A stretch of 64,000 bases of DNA from a virus: positions 20,700 to 84,699 of IMG/VR virus record IMGVR_UViG_3300014720_002243; one strand, given 5' to 3'. Shown here piece by piece: positions 17,572-26,620 of the stretch. Positions within the stretch are counted from its first letter, which is position 1. Each line of letters begins with the position of its first letter. Under the pieces are notes generated by a model. The model was not told the DNA's origin. It saw only the letters and a program-made list of their open reading frames with translations, and ran no database searches. Made by a program: the position numbers and the translations under genes.

Positions 17572-18206
17572 TATATATTACTTTCTATGGTTTCTTGAAA
17601 AATTTTACTTATTTGATCATCTAATTGATCTATGGCTCTTGTGATCCAGTTGTCTCTTTCTGTTCCTGCGAACTCTGGAGGAACTCTCCAAGAACTACTG
17701 GTGCTAGTTCTCATTATTGCTTCACCTGTTCTAGAGAAAGTACTACTTCCAACAACCACAACGTGGTCTTTTACTAAAATCTTACCACCTTCTAATAATA
17801 ACCAATTTAACCAAGGCAAAGAATATCCTCTTATTTTATCTTCTACTTGAGCTGCTGATGTTCCTAGAACATCTGAAAAATCACTTTTTATACAATTTAT
17901 ACTAAATCCTCCATATAACCCCATGTTTGTAACCTTAAACTGTTTAATCTCTACATTTATATTAGTAGTCCATACGTTTAATAATTCTTCTATCTTTGAT
18001 GCTGCATCTGGTATACCAAGTTCTGCCCTTAGCTGACCAGAAACTAAAGAGGAATACTCTGGACTATTTTTAATAGCATCAATAATTAAGTTTTGTATTT
18101 TATCTTTAATCTGAGGTATAGACTTATTAAAAGTATCTCTTACATCTTCCAATAATGCGTTAAGCATCATTTGTCTAATCGTACTATCGTTTTCTATAAT
18201 TCTCAT
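17571..18206 (-). CDS. tail completion/neck protein (gp10-like, putative)
   Basis: 211 residues. A helical N terminus (residues 1-75) precedes an alpha/beta part with SFSRTGEAIM and WRVPPEFAGTERDNWITRAID near the C terminus. Such a block after the connector and before the tail tube is typical for HK97 gp10-like or neck proteins. It overlaps the upstream gene by four bases and the downstream gene by one base, indicating one co-translated unit. Confidence 0.65.
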   Translation of the reverse strand: MRIIENDSTIRQMMLNALLEDVRDTFNKSIPQIKDKIQNLIIDAIKNSPEYSSLVSGQLRAELGIPDAASKIEELLNVWTTNINVEIKQFKVTNMGLYGGFSINCIKSDFSDVLGTSAAQVEDKIRGYSLPWLNWLLLEGGKILVKDHVVVVGSSTFSRTGEAIMRTSTSSSWRVPPEFAGTERDNWITRAIDQLDDQISKIFQETIESNI

Positions 18207-18712
18207 TTACGTTTCCACATCATAAAAATATAGTCACTATTGCCTAATCCAGCAAATCTAGTATGTTCAAATTTAGTATATCTTTCTATAGTATTATTAT
18301 TAAAATATATTTCTTTAGCATTTAATAGTTTAGGTAATAGATTTGAACGACAAATTGTTTGTACCATATTGTCAGCAACATTAATTATGTTATTGTCTGT
18401 ATTGGTCCAGTATTTACTATCAAATATAACAGCCATATATATTGTTTCTGTGGATTTTACAGTAATAAATCCTATGCCTAGACATACTGGACACACAGAA
18501 TTTTCTGGAAAAGGATTTGGTCCTGTACTGTTGTATAAACTAGAAGATTTTTGAGCAACCGGATCGTACACGCAATTATTACATAGTTCATTCTTCACAT
18601 CATACATTAGTGTAACAGGTAGAGTGAGACCCTCTTGCGAGAGCATGGAGTCTATACCTGATGCGTATATGCTTTTGAGTTCCGCATACGGAATATTAAA
18701 ACCTTCACTCAT
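18203..18712 (-). CDS. neck/connector protein with zinc-ribbon-like Cys pairs
   Basis: 169 residues. Cys pairs CNNC (residues about 44-47) and CPVC (about 74-77) could bind zinc. The rest is alpha/beta, ending in FMMWKRK. Located between the collagen-like gene and the gp10-like gene. The Cys-rich insert is similar to those in some phage head-closure proteins, but I cannot name a family. Confidence 0.65.
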   Translation of the reverse strand: MSEGFNIPYAELKSIYASGIDSMLSQEGLTLPVTLMYDVKNELCNNCVYDPVAQKSSSLYNSTGPNPFPENSVCPVCLGIGFITVKSTETIYMAVIFDSKYWTNTDNNIINVADNMVQTICRSNLLPKLLNAKEIYFNNNTIERYTKFEHTRFAGLGNSDYIFMMWKRK

Positions 18713-18716
18713 TGCT

Positions 18717-19223
18717 TTATACTCCTAATCCTACGGAAATAACTCTCCATTTTTGTGCTGTCTGATCATATATCAAATTAATTGAATTGTTAGGATTAAG
18801 GGTAATATTTTGACTACTATTAGTTAGAATTCTTTGATCTGTACTTATAGATGTATCATTATGTTTTATAACTATATTATTTGATCCTATATTAGTTAAT
18901 ATTCTAAGCTCTCCCTCTGTTCCGGCTCCTATACCTATAATATTATTTGTTGAGCTTGATGATAATTTTATCCATGTCGCATTTATAACTGGTATGCTGT
19001 TGTTCTCAATATCTAAAGATAAAGAAGACGAGGCGAATACTGTTCTTGGAAAGAATGGTGCCGCTCTACCTCTAGGTCCTCTTGGTCCCGGAGGCCCTGG
19101 CGGACCTTCTGGCCCAGTTTTTCCCTCTGGACCAACCAAAGCCTGAATAATAGTATTAGTATAATTATTATCAGATATATTTAATATCTCTGTTTCATTC
19201 ACAAATATAGTTTGTTCTGCCAT
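18717..19223 (-). CDS. collagen-like virion fibre or decoration protein
   Basis: 168 residues. Residues about 31-52 are Gly-x-y triplets (GPEGKTGPEGPPGPPGPRG), a short collagen-like helix. The C-terminal part (residues 55-168) is beta-rich with ILTNIGSNNIVIKH and LIYDQTAQKWRVISVGLGV, typical of phage fibre heads. The last strand pattern is common in head-fibre and tail-fibre C-terminal domains. Likely a trimeric surface appendage on the head or neck. Confidence 0.8.
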   Translation of the reverse strand: MAEQTIFVNETEILNISDNNYTNTIIQALVGPEGKTGPEGPPGPPGPRGPRGRAAPFFPRTVFASSSLSLDIENNSIPVINATWIKLSSSSTNNIIGIGAGTEGELRILTNIGSNNIVIKHNDTSISTDQRILTNSSQNITLNPNNSINLIYDQTAQKWRVISVGLGV

Positions 19224-19225
19224 AT

Positions 19226-20695
19226 TTATACTGCACTTTCTGGATTATATCTGTCTATTTCTATAGAAACTCCACTAATGCCATCTATAGCATTATTAAC
19301 ACTAAATACAGTTACATCGTCGGTGGTATCATAAGACGGACTAGTAGAAATAGTTCTTATTGTAAAAGCTTCACCAAAACCAGTATTATATTTAATAACA
19401 ACAAAATCGTTTATACTAAATTCTGTTGTTTTATCTCCGGAAAGGGTGACGCCGGTACCGCTAATCTCTCCTGCTCGTGTTACTCCTCCACAATACAAGC
19501 TATTTGATAACTCATTGGATTGTTCATTCTTGAAGTAAATAATAAGTTTTACTGCTCCTATAGATCCAGAATTCTTTCTTTCAGTATCTAATCCATATAT
19601 TCTCCATTCTCCTTGAGCATTAGTATTCTCAAAAGTAGACAGAGTATAGCCATATACGTTTATATTTTTAGTAGAATCAGTTTCATCAAAAGCTCCTTCT
19701 GGAAAAATATCTTTCGTAATTGGTTTTGGTCTTGCTGCTCCTAAATTTTTATTTGTTAATAAGGAGCTAAAATAGTGATTAACATTACCAACAGTGGGTT
19801 CTGAATCTGTTGGGTCAGCTCTTAAAGGAGTATAATCTGAAAGTATAAAAGATAAATTTCTTAATTTATTGTCAAAATTAAACTTATTGTTACTTACTAG
19901 TAATACTCCGCTACCAGCATGAGTAAGCAATAGTCTAACGTCTTGTGCAAAGTTATGGGACATGTTCTCTATCATTATGTCTATTCTTTCTATTACTTTA
20001 GATTCTGGAACATTGAATGATAGATACTTAGGATAAGAATTACCATAAGGATTTTCTAACACGTCTAAATCCTTAAGAATTAAAGATGTGTCACCATAAA
20101 AAGAAGGATCTGGATTAGTAAGAGAATAAATATTGGCATTACCTCCTATAAACTCACATGGCGAACCAATACAACTATCCAAAGCGGAAAAAGACACCTG
20201 TTCTTCTGTTACTATTGCTGCGTTACTTCCTGTTGACAAAGAAGCTCCACATCCTGGTATATTTACAGCTGGAATAAGTCTTCTCGTTAAATTTATATCT
20301 CCTTGTAATAATCTTTTGATTGTTTTCATACTTCCTTGAAAAAAATTGTCTGGTGTTAGTATTTCCAATTCATATTTAGCGTTAGACCATTCTATTGGAG
20401 GAGATGCTCCTGGTTGTAAAAATAGATTAGTCATTTCTGCTGATAGCTTTAAAGAAATAATCCCCTCTTCTGGACTAATAGAAAATGAGTAAAAAGGAGT
20501 AACTGTTTGTGCAACAGTTGTAAAAGTTATAACAGATAGATTCTGTGTCTCATTGTCTGGCGCTGGCAATATTCTTAATGTAACACAGTGATTAGACAGG
20601 TTTATGGGGGAGGCTGTCTCTGCGGTTAGGTATGTAAACTGAATAGAAAAAGATGTACCTTGTTCAATTGAAAAATTATATGTTGTTGCTGCCAT
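19226..20695 (-). CDS. virion structural protein with proprotein-convertase P-like domain
   Basis: 489 residues. The N terminus (1-130) resembles the beta domain found at the start of many phage structural proteins (YNFSIEQGTSFSIQF). Residues about 215-390 read like a P domain: conserved VIERIDIMIENMSHNFAQD, LLLTHAGSGVLLVS, then GEWRIYGLDTERKNSGSIG. P domains mediate adhesion in bacterial secreted proteins. It lies between the connector and the collagen-like protein, so a surface or host-binding role is plausible. Confidence 0.7.
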   Translation of the reverse strand: MAATTYNFSIEQGTSFSIQFTYLTAETASPINLSNHCVTLRILPAPDNETQNLSVITFTTVAQTVTPFYSFSISPEEGIISLKLSAEMTNLFLQPGASPPIEWSNAKYELEILTPDNFFQGSMKTIKRLLQGDINLTRRLIPAVNIPGCGASLSTGSNAAIVTEEQVSFSALDSCIGSPCEFIGGNANIYSLTNPDPSFYGDTSLILKDLDVLENPYGNSYPKYLSFNVPESKVIERIDIMIENMSHNFAQDVRLLLTHAGSGVLLVSNNKFNFDNKLRNLSFILSDYTPLRADPTDSEPTVGNVNHYFSSLLTNKNLGAARPKPITKDIFPEGAFDETDSTKNINVYGYTLSTFENTNAQGEWRIYGLDTERKNSGSIGAVKLIIYFKNEQSNELSNSLYCGGVTRAGEISGTGVTLSGDKTTEFSINDFVVIKYNTGFGEAFTIRTISTSPSYDTTDDVTVFSVNNAIDGISGVSIEIDRYNPESAV

Positions 20696-20704
20696 GTTAT
20701 TTCC

Positions 20705-21220
20705 TTATGTATACATTCGTCTATAATATGCATTATTTGTACTAATCATTCTAGGATCAAAATTATTACCGACGAAAGGACTAAGAATAGCTCTAACTGA
20801 TGTTGCATCTTGTACATTCCAATGAGATGTTAATTCTTCATAGGTTGCACACGCTCCTTTTTCAATAACCATTTTCCATCCAGTTAAACTATTGGCTATA
20901 CTTAAGCTGGCTGGGCCAAGCACGGTCTTAATTCCTTCTAGTGCTGCTTTGGTTCTTAGTGTGCTTTGATCTATAATACAAGCTGTTTTAAGGCTAACTA
21001 AACTAATAAATATATCATCTTGGCTAACAGTAGGATCCGGAGTAATATTTGGATTTACTACATTTATATTATAGCTATTCTCTAAAGAAACATCAAATTG
21101 AACATATTTTGCTGCGACAGAGATAACTTGTAACAATCTCTCTTCACTATATGTTGGTGGATCGGACCAATCATTTATTAATGTTCGCACAATAATGGGT
21201 ATCTCGGTTTGCCAGCTCAT
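20705..21220 (-). CDS. head-tail connector protein (putative)
   Basis: 171 residues, mainly helical, beginning MSWQTEIPIIVRTLINDW, directly downstream of the major capsid gene. Size, helical content and position fit the gp6/gp15-type connectors that attach to the portal. No catalytic motif. Confidence 0.65.
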   Translation of the reverse strand: MSWQTEIPIIVRTLINDWSDPPTYSEERLLQVISVAAKYVQFDVSLENSYNINVVNPNITPDPTVSQDDIFISLVSLKTACIIDQSTLRTKAALEGIKTVLGPASLSIANSLTGWKMVIEKGACATYEELTSHWNVQDATSVRAILSPFVGNNFDPRMISTNNAYYRRMYT

Positions 21221-21267
21221 ATTTTGACCCTCGTGCCTTTTTTGGTTATATCAATATTAAATACACC

Positions 21268-21298
21268 TAAAAAAAAAGGCCGGCGCAAGGCCAGCCTT
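21268..21298 (-). terminator. rho-independent terminator after the major capsid gene
   Basis: On the minus strand AAGGCTGGC pairs with GCCGGCCTT around a short CTTGC loop, followed by an unbroken T run. It ends transcription after the capsid gene, perhaps partially, as the connector genes follow. Confidence 0.85.
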
Positions 21299-21327
21299 AT
21301 TTTCGCTAACGAATTAGCTAATTAAAA

Positions 21328-22341
21328 TTAGAGAGCACCAAGAAGAACTCTGCGGTTGTCTAGAACAGCAAAGCCTTGCTCTGCCCAGCCGTAGAAACCG
21401 GCTCTCTTCTGACGATGTAGCGACTCGTCTTCGAAGATCTGAACCTGTTCACGAACTGGCATTATGAAGCTGTCTCTCTTGCGGAGGTCTAGACCAACTA
21501 CAACCTCTGACTTACCAGATGGTAGAGTACCATTTAGTAGGTTGCTATAGAATAGTTGGTATTCTTGACCTTCACCAAGCTCATCAACATCATGTAGATT
21601 GATGCCGAATACACGGTTGAGGGTACCGTCAGCGGCGGTATAGATCTCACGACGAGTTACTTCGTCAACTTGATCTAGACCCCAGCTACGAATATCCTCC
21701 ATAGCCTCGGGAGAAACATAAAGATCAGTCAACATACCACGGTTTGTTGAGGCAGAGTTACCGCCACCGTTTCTACGCATAACTGTCTTCATAAGGCTAA
21801 CCAAACGCTTGGTGAATAGACCATTTGCAGCATCGTTGTCAAATACAACGATATTGCGATCTACACCGGCGGCTAATAGAGTGTGCCAACCGTCGTCATT
21901 TAGCTTCTTAACGAACGAAGCCTCTAGAACCTCCATAGCACGACCAACAACATCCCAACGAGCATCGCGGGCATACTTTAAGAGATAGTCGATTGAAGAA
22001 CCAACGTCGTAGGTTGGGACCATGACGTAATCGCCTTCAACGTGTCTCTCTGGAATATATCCATGATTTGGAACAGTATAGGCTACGAAGTCTTTTTCTG
22101 TGCCAGGAGCAAGAAAATCTAGTGGGAACTCTGGAGTGGCGCCTTGTGCCAAAGTAATAGGCTCGAAGATGCCATCTAGAATATCTCCACTAAGAATACC
22201 TTGTCTTAGCGGTAGCTCTAGGGCTTTTGCAATTTGAGCATTAGCTTCTAGAGAGACTTCTCTTACGGGTGAACCAGAACGCACAAGAAGATCTGTAAGT
22301 TCTGTTGAGGGTTGAAACTTATTTACTTTGGCTGATGACAT
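21328..22341 (-). CDS. major capsid protein (HK97 fold, putative)
   Basis: 337 residues. An acidic, extended N-terminal arm is followed by mixed alpha/beta sequence, with NGGGNSASTNRGMLTDLYVSP and VVVGLDLRKRDSFIMPVREQVQ, the latter the usual C-terminal beta segment. It has the canonical position after protease/scaffold and decoration genes, and a strong terminator follows it. Codons are more GC-rich than the neighbours, as expected for a highly expressed gene. No lysine cross-linking signature was checked. Confidence 0.85.
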   Translation of the reverse strand: MSSAKVNKFQPSTELTDLLVRSGSPVREVSLEANAQIAKALELPLRQGILSGDILDGIFEPITLAQGATPEFPLDFLAPGTEKDFVAYTVPNHGYIPERHVEGDYVMVPTYDVGSSIDYLLKYARDARWDVVGRAMEVLEASFVKKLNDDGWHTLLAAGVDRNIVVFDNDAANGLFTKRLVSLMKTVMRRNGGGNSASTNRGMLTDLYVSPEAMEDIRSWGLDQVDEVTRREIYTAADGTLNRVFGINLHDVDELGEGQEYQLFYSNLLNGTLPSGKSEVVVGLDLRKRDSFIMPVREQVQIFEDESLHRQKRAGFYGWAEQGFAVLDNRRVLLGAL

Positions 22342-22355
22342 TTTTTTCTCCCTTA

Positions 22356-22814
22356 TCAGGTAATATTGATATCTACTTTGACATAACCATCGGAATCTTT
22401 ACTACTGAGGAATCTTCCAACCTTAGTACTGTTGGTACTAACTGTTGTTAGATGCCCAGCTACGTCGTAGTAAGCATCAACGCCAGCCGATGGTGTTTGA
22501 CCAGAGGCTACCATGTTGGTTACAACTTGACCCTGACGTAGAAGAGTGACTTTGCCGCCCTTTTGGACTTCATCACGATGCCAGTTGATGTGCTGTCTTG
22601 TTAGATCAAGATCAACAACATCGTTTAACAATAGACCGGCGGGTTTTGTACCAGCGTTGACGCCTGTTGGATACATAACAACAGCACCAGCATCATCCAT
22701 AGATGCGCCGGCACCCGAAGTATTATGAACAACGATGCCTCCACGCTCGGCAACTGTATTCATGAAGAATGAAACATCTGTGTACTTTTCGATACGATCT
22801 GGTTTAAGAGCCAT
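22356..22814 (-). CDS. capsid decoration/stabilising protein
   Basis: 152 residues. Beta-rich with Gly/Val/Thr and MYPTGVNAGTKPAGLLLNDVVDLDLT, the pattern of small beta-barrel decoration proteins (DUF2190-like). Lies between protease/scaffold and capsid genes. The start has GGGAGAACAG upstream. Confidence 0.7.
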   Translation of the reverse strand: MALKPDRIEKYTDVSFFMNTVAERGGIVVHNTSGAGASMDDAGAVVMYPTGVNAGTKPAGLLLNDVVDLDLTRQHINWHRDEVQKGGKVTLLRQGQVVTNMVASGQTPSAGVDAYYDVAGHLTTVSTNSTKVGRFLSSKDSDGYVKVDINIT

Positions 22815-22829
22815 TTCTGTTCTCCCTTA

Positions 22830-23528
22830 TTAGTTTTTTAGAGTTTTACCTAGTCTGGAATAAACGAATTCAACCAAAGCTGCGCGAGTGTTCTCAGCAG
22901 ACGAGTCTACCTCTCCGCCTACACCAAGATTTACTTCTTCTTCAACTTCGGCTGTCTCAAGAATAGCTGGATCAGCAGCTTCGGCTTCAGAAGCTTTCTT
23001 CTTATCTTTCATTTCTTCCTCTTTGTCTTCTTCGTCTTTTTTAAGCCAAGGAGGCATTTTACCAGCAAAAAGACTGGTCATAGCTGCAAAAGCTTCGTCA
23101 TCTAATGACTCAAATTTATCTACTGTGGCCGAGGCCGTATCATTATCAATGCCTGCTTCGATTAGAGAAGCCATTCTTTTCATCTTCTTCTCTTTCTTGG
23201 CCATTTCTTCTTCTTTGTTCTTGTAAGCTGCAATGGTCTCATTAGCAGCATCAAGCTCACTTTTTACCTTCTTCATCTCTTCTTCTTTGAGCATTTCTTC
23301 TTCTGACTTTTTCTTAGCTGCTTCTTCTTTTTCAGTAGCGGCTAATTCAAGAGCAGAAGTTAGTTCTGTAATTTTGTCCTCGTGAGCTTTTATTGTGCCT
23401 TCGAGTTCGACTGTTTTATCTTTTAGAGTAGTAGCAGCTGTAAAGGCTTCTGACAAACCTTGTAAAGCTTCTAGCTTATTTTTGATTTCTGCTACTTCTG
23501 TCATAATAGGTTCAAGATCTAAACTCAT
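22830..23528 (-). CDS. internal-start scaffold protein (nested in the protease gene)
   Basis: An in-frame ATG at 23528 is preceded by GGAG nine bases upstream and begins MSLDLEPIMTEV, exactly at the start of the coiled-coil region. It would yield 232 residues. Nested scaffold genes starting inside the protease are known in lambdoid phages (C/Nu3). This copy is inferred. Confidence 0.5.
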   Translation of the reverse strand: MSLDLEPIMTEVAEIKNKLEALQGLSEAFTAATTLKDKTVELEGTIKAHEDKITELTSALELAATEKEEAAKKKSEEEMLKEEEMKKVKSELDAANETIAAYKNKEEEMAKKEKKMKRMASLIEAGIDNDTASATVDKFESLDDEAFAAMTSLFAGKMPPWLKKDEEDKEEEMKDKKKASEAEAADPAILETAEVEEEVNLGVGGEVDSSAENTRAALVEFVYSRLGKTLKN

Positions 23529-24356
23529 AGTATTGTTCTCCACATTATTGGTTAACTGATCATTAGATACACCTGCTGTTGATAAATCTTCGCTTTTTTC
23601 CGTAAAAATTTTAGAACCCTCAGAAATTAGCTCTTTTGTAAAAATAATACTATCAGGATTTGCGGGCTTATTGACAAAACCCTTGCCTGAAAAAGTGATA
23701 TTTCTAAGGACTCTACCAATTTTATAGTTCTGATGTTCGCCAACTCCACCGTAGGCTCTAAGGTGTTTTGTTAAGTATGCTGTTTCATTATTCCTGGCTA
23801 ATATTTTATATTCTCCAGTACTTTTATTAATTAAACCATAATCAAAACCATTAAAGAAACACTCCATACTAACGTATTTGGTTCCGTCTTCTATTTCTGC
23901 TATAAGTTTAGCAGCTCTCTCCTTAAGCTCTGGATTGCTAAAACCCTTATAAATTACAGAACCTGTTAAAATATGATATTTATCTGGTAAATTTTCTATT
24001 GGAGTATTTTCATTAATTAATATTCCATCTTCTGTGATTGGCCAATTAGATATGATATGACCAATAATAACACTCTCATCATGCTCTAGATTGGTTGGCT
24101 TATGTTCTGGGGTATGTTTAGCCGCCCAAACTTCATTCTTATCAAATATATCGTCATTTTTATTCCATGACGAGCTAACTAAAATAGATTGGACATAATA
24201 TAAATCACTATCACTATAAAAAGCTAAACTCTTGATATGCTTAATATCAACAGGAGTATTAGAGCATGGAGAAGCTTCGGTGGCATATGATATAGCGGCC
24301 GAAGCTTTAATTTTTTCTTCTAGACCATCGGCTATTTCTTGCTCAAAGATTTGCAT
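22830..24356 (-). CDS. prohead protease fused to scaffolding domain
   Basis: 508 residues. The N-terminal half (about 1-260) resembles phage prohead proteases: a His in NLEHDESVIIGHI (residue about 93) and a Ser in KYVSMECFFNG (about 167) could form the catalytic pair. The second half (about 280-508) is a long Lys/Glu-rich coiled coil with many KEEE runs, typical of a scaffold. The C-terminal 60 residues are acidic with an Ala-rich end. An internal ATG with its own ribosome-binding site (23528) would give the scaffold alone. Confidence 0.75.
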   Translation of the reverse strand: MQIFEQEIADGLEEKIKASAAISYATEASPCSNTPVDIKHIKSLAFYSDSDLYYVQSILVSSSWNKNDDIFDKNEVWAAKHTPEHKPTNLEHDESVIIGHIISNWPITEDGILINENTPIENLPDKYHILTGSVIYKGFSNPELKERAAKLIAEIEDGTKYVSMECFFNGFDYGLINKSTGEYKILARNNETAYLTKHLRAYGGVGEHQNYKIGRVLRNITFSGKGFVNKPANPDSIIFTKELISEGSKIFTEKSEDLSTAGVSNDQLTNNVENNTMSLDLEPIMTEVAEIKNKLEALQGLSEAFTAATTLKDKTVELEGTIKAHEDKITELTSALELAATEKEEAAKKKSEEEMLKEEEMKKVKSELDAANETIAAYKNKEEEMAKKEKKMKRMASLIEAGIDNDTASATVDKFESLDDEAFAAMTSLFAGKMPPWLKKDEEDKEEEMKDKKKASEAEAADPAILETAEVEEEVNLGVGGEVDSSAENTRAALVEFVYSRLGKTLKN

Positions 24357-24375
24357 ATAATGCCCCTTTACTAAA

Positions 24376-26571
24376 TTATGATTCTAGTTTCGAATACACC
24401 ATAGAATAAAAAGAAGCTTTAGCCTGTTTCTGTTCTTCTACTGATAAATCTTTATTTAGATCATTTTTAATATTTTTTATCCAAACATTATAACCATTGA
24501 TAATATTATTAAAATCTTTTTCATTAGAAGTTACATTACTGAAAGAGTCTAATACTTTAGTTTCATCAATAATAGAAAAAGGATTAAAGCTAAATAATAT
24601 CTTTGTTTTAACTAGATCTGCTTCTTTAGTTTCTGTACTAGATAAGCTTCTCCAGTTTTTCTTTTTGTAGAAATCTAAAAATACAGGATTTAAAACTTCA
24701 CTAATTTTATCTTGAGCATTATTTGCCCAAATTTCTAAGCTAGCACCAGTTTGAGGACTAAATTCTTTGGTTTTTCTTTTTTCTGTATCTTTAGAAAGTT
24801 TAGGACGCCCCTGCTGAGGAACGCCTTTGTTACCTTGAGGAACAGGTTGACCTCCTCCGGGTGGAGATGCGGGAACTTTCATTTCCAAAGCTGACTTCTC
24901 TCCGCTCTTTTTCTTATCTAGTTCCAGCCCAACTTGACTGGGAGCAACCGATCCGTTCTGTAGTGCTATCTTCTTTAAAGAATTTTCAAACTGAGGATCA
25001 AACCATGGACCAGCTTTATTAACCATTCTTTCTGATTTCCTATCTCTATTTTCTCTATTAAGTCTTGTTTTTTCCATATCTGGATCTATGCCAAATCTAG
25101 TTTGTAACAACTCATCACTGATTAGATTTCTATCAACAAGCTGAACTAGTAGTGCTTTCTCTGCGTCCTCATTACTCAAGTCCATTCTATCAAATTCTAT
25201 TTTTGCAGCGTACTTGAAACCCATAGTTTTTTGTACGATTGCTATCTCTTTTTCCCAAAACTCTACAAGTATATCTCTTCCATACTGTAATCTTTGTGTG
25301 AGTGTTTTTAGACTAATAAAATTATTAGTAGTTCCTGCTGCCCCGAATGTTCCTGTAAGAGTTGGAGGAATACCTAATCCAGCATAGACACTATTAAGAT
25401 GTGGTATATATTTACCTTCTCCTAAAAATTGATGAACATTAGTTTTACTTTCAATAAGTTCTATATCAGGCCCCCATACTAAATCCATAGTACCACCGCC
25501 CATATTATTCCCTAAAATCTGTGCTAGTTTTGCGGTGGCTGCTTTTGTTGGGGCAATTTTATGTTCTAGGCTTCCTAGCTTAAAAATTCTAATATTACTA
25601 ATTGCACCATCTAATGCTGCTGTATCTGCTAATTTTAGTTTTTCTATTAATACAATATCATCCATGATAGCATATATCATAGGAAAAGCCCATGTTTGCC
25701 AATCATCTTTTTTGTAATGATATACTAGTGTTTTTTCTGGATCTAAAGGGTATGCTTTTTTTGTTTTTGCTGCTTCTATAATAGGGGATGGTAATTGTGC
25801 TATAACTTCTTTTTCAGCATCAGTCTTAGGAGTGTTGATAATTTTTCTAAGAGCGGCTGGTAAAACCAATTCATATTTCTTATTTGAAACGAATGATGAT
25901 AAAGGCCCAGCTGCAACATCAACGAAAACAGGATCTATAAAAGTATATCTCCAAGGAACTTCTCTTTTTTCTAGATTATTATTCTCTAGTTCATTGATCT
26001 GAAGATCGGATCCTGCAACAGCTTTATATAGCTGATCAGCGACTTTAAGATTTAGCTTTGCTGTTTGCCTATTGATAACAACATTACCTGTTTTGTAAAT
26101 GTTATTTAGGAATCTCTCTGATCTGTCTCTTCCTTTTACCTTTTTAAACCATTGTCTATAAAATCTCTCTATTCTTTTATTTTTATGAGATAATCTTATT
26201 CCTTGTGCTGCGAAATCTCCCATAAGATCTATTACATTCTTAACTAATCCCACTCTCTGGTAAACGTCCTCTGCTTTGGCTATTATCCTTTTTATTTCAG
26301 TAGGAATACTCTCTTGAGGTCTAAAGAAATCATAATCGGATCTTGTTAATCCGGGTCGGCCGCCAGTATTAGTATCTAGTCTAGAAAAATCTACATTATA
26401 TCTACGATTACCTACTGCTCTATCTATTAACGTATATTCGTCCAGTGACTGAGAAGCTGTTTTTAAGGCTTTTTGCTTACTATCCAAATCATCGCCCCAA
26501 GAAACATAAGCCTCTTCTGACAATGGTTGAGCGTTTTTTATAGAGCTATTTCTTGTAGTTTTTTTGGCCAT
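24376..26571 (-). CDS. portal protein
   Basis: 731 residues. Begins MAKKTTRNSS; the central region includes ERFYRQWFKKVKGRDRSERFLNN (early stem region) and LTGTFGAAGTTNNFISLKTLTQRLQYGRDILVEFW, typical of the portal stem and crown. A Pro/Gly-rich linker near residue 560 precedes a C-terminal helical tail. Sits directly after the large terminase. Forms the dodecameric head vertex through which DNA passes. Confidence 0.85.
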   Translation of the reverse strand: MAKKTTRNSSIKNAQPLSEEAYVSWGDDLDSKQKALKTASQSLDEYTLIDRAVGNRRYNVDFSRLDTNTGGRPGLTRSDYDFFRPQESIPTEIKRIIAKAEDVYQRVGLVKNVIDLMGDFAAQGIRLSHKNKRIERFYRQWFKKVKGRDRSERFLNNIYKTGNVVINRQTAKLNLKVADQLYKAVAGSDLQINELENNNLEKREVPWRYTFIDPVFVDVAAGPLSSFVSNKKYELVLPAALRKIINTPKTDAEKEVIAQLPSPIIEAAKTKKAYPLDPEKTLVYHYKKDDWQTWAFPMIYAIMDDIVLIEKLKLADTAALDGAISNIRIFKLGSLEHKIAPTKAATAKLAQILGNNMGGGTMDLVWGPDIELIESKTNVHQFLGEGKYIPHLNSVYAGLGIPPTLTGTFGAAGTTNNFISLKTLTQRLQYGRDILVEFWEKEIAIVQKTMGFKYAAKIEFDRMDLSNEDAEKALLVQLVDRNLISDELLQTRFGIDPDMEKTRLNRENRDRKSERMVNKAGPWFDPQFENSLKKIALQNGSVAPSQVGLELDKKKSGEKSALEMKVPASPPGGGQPVPQGNKGVPQQGRPKLSKDTEKRKTKEFSPQTGASLEIWANNAQDKISEVLNPVFLDFYKKKNWRSLSSTETKEADLVKTKILFSFNPFSIIDETKVLDSFSNVTSNEKDFNNIINGYNVWIKNIKNDLNKDLSVEEQKQAKASFYSMVYSKLES

Positions 26572-26620
26572 AATTATAATAGTATTACATTAGGATTGAA
26601 TTGCTATTAATTATACACTG

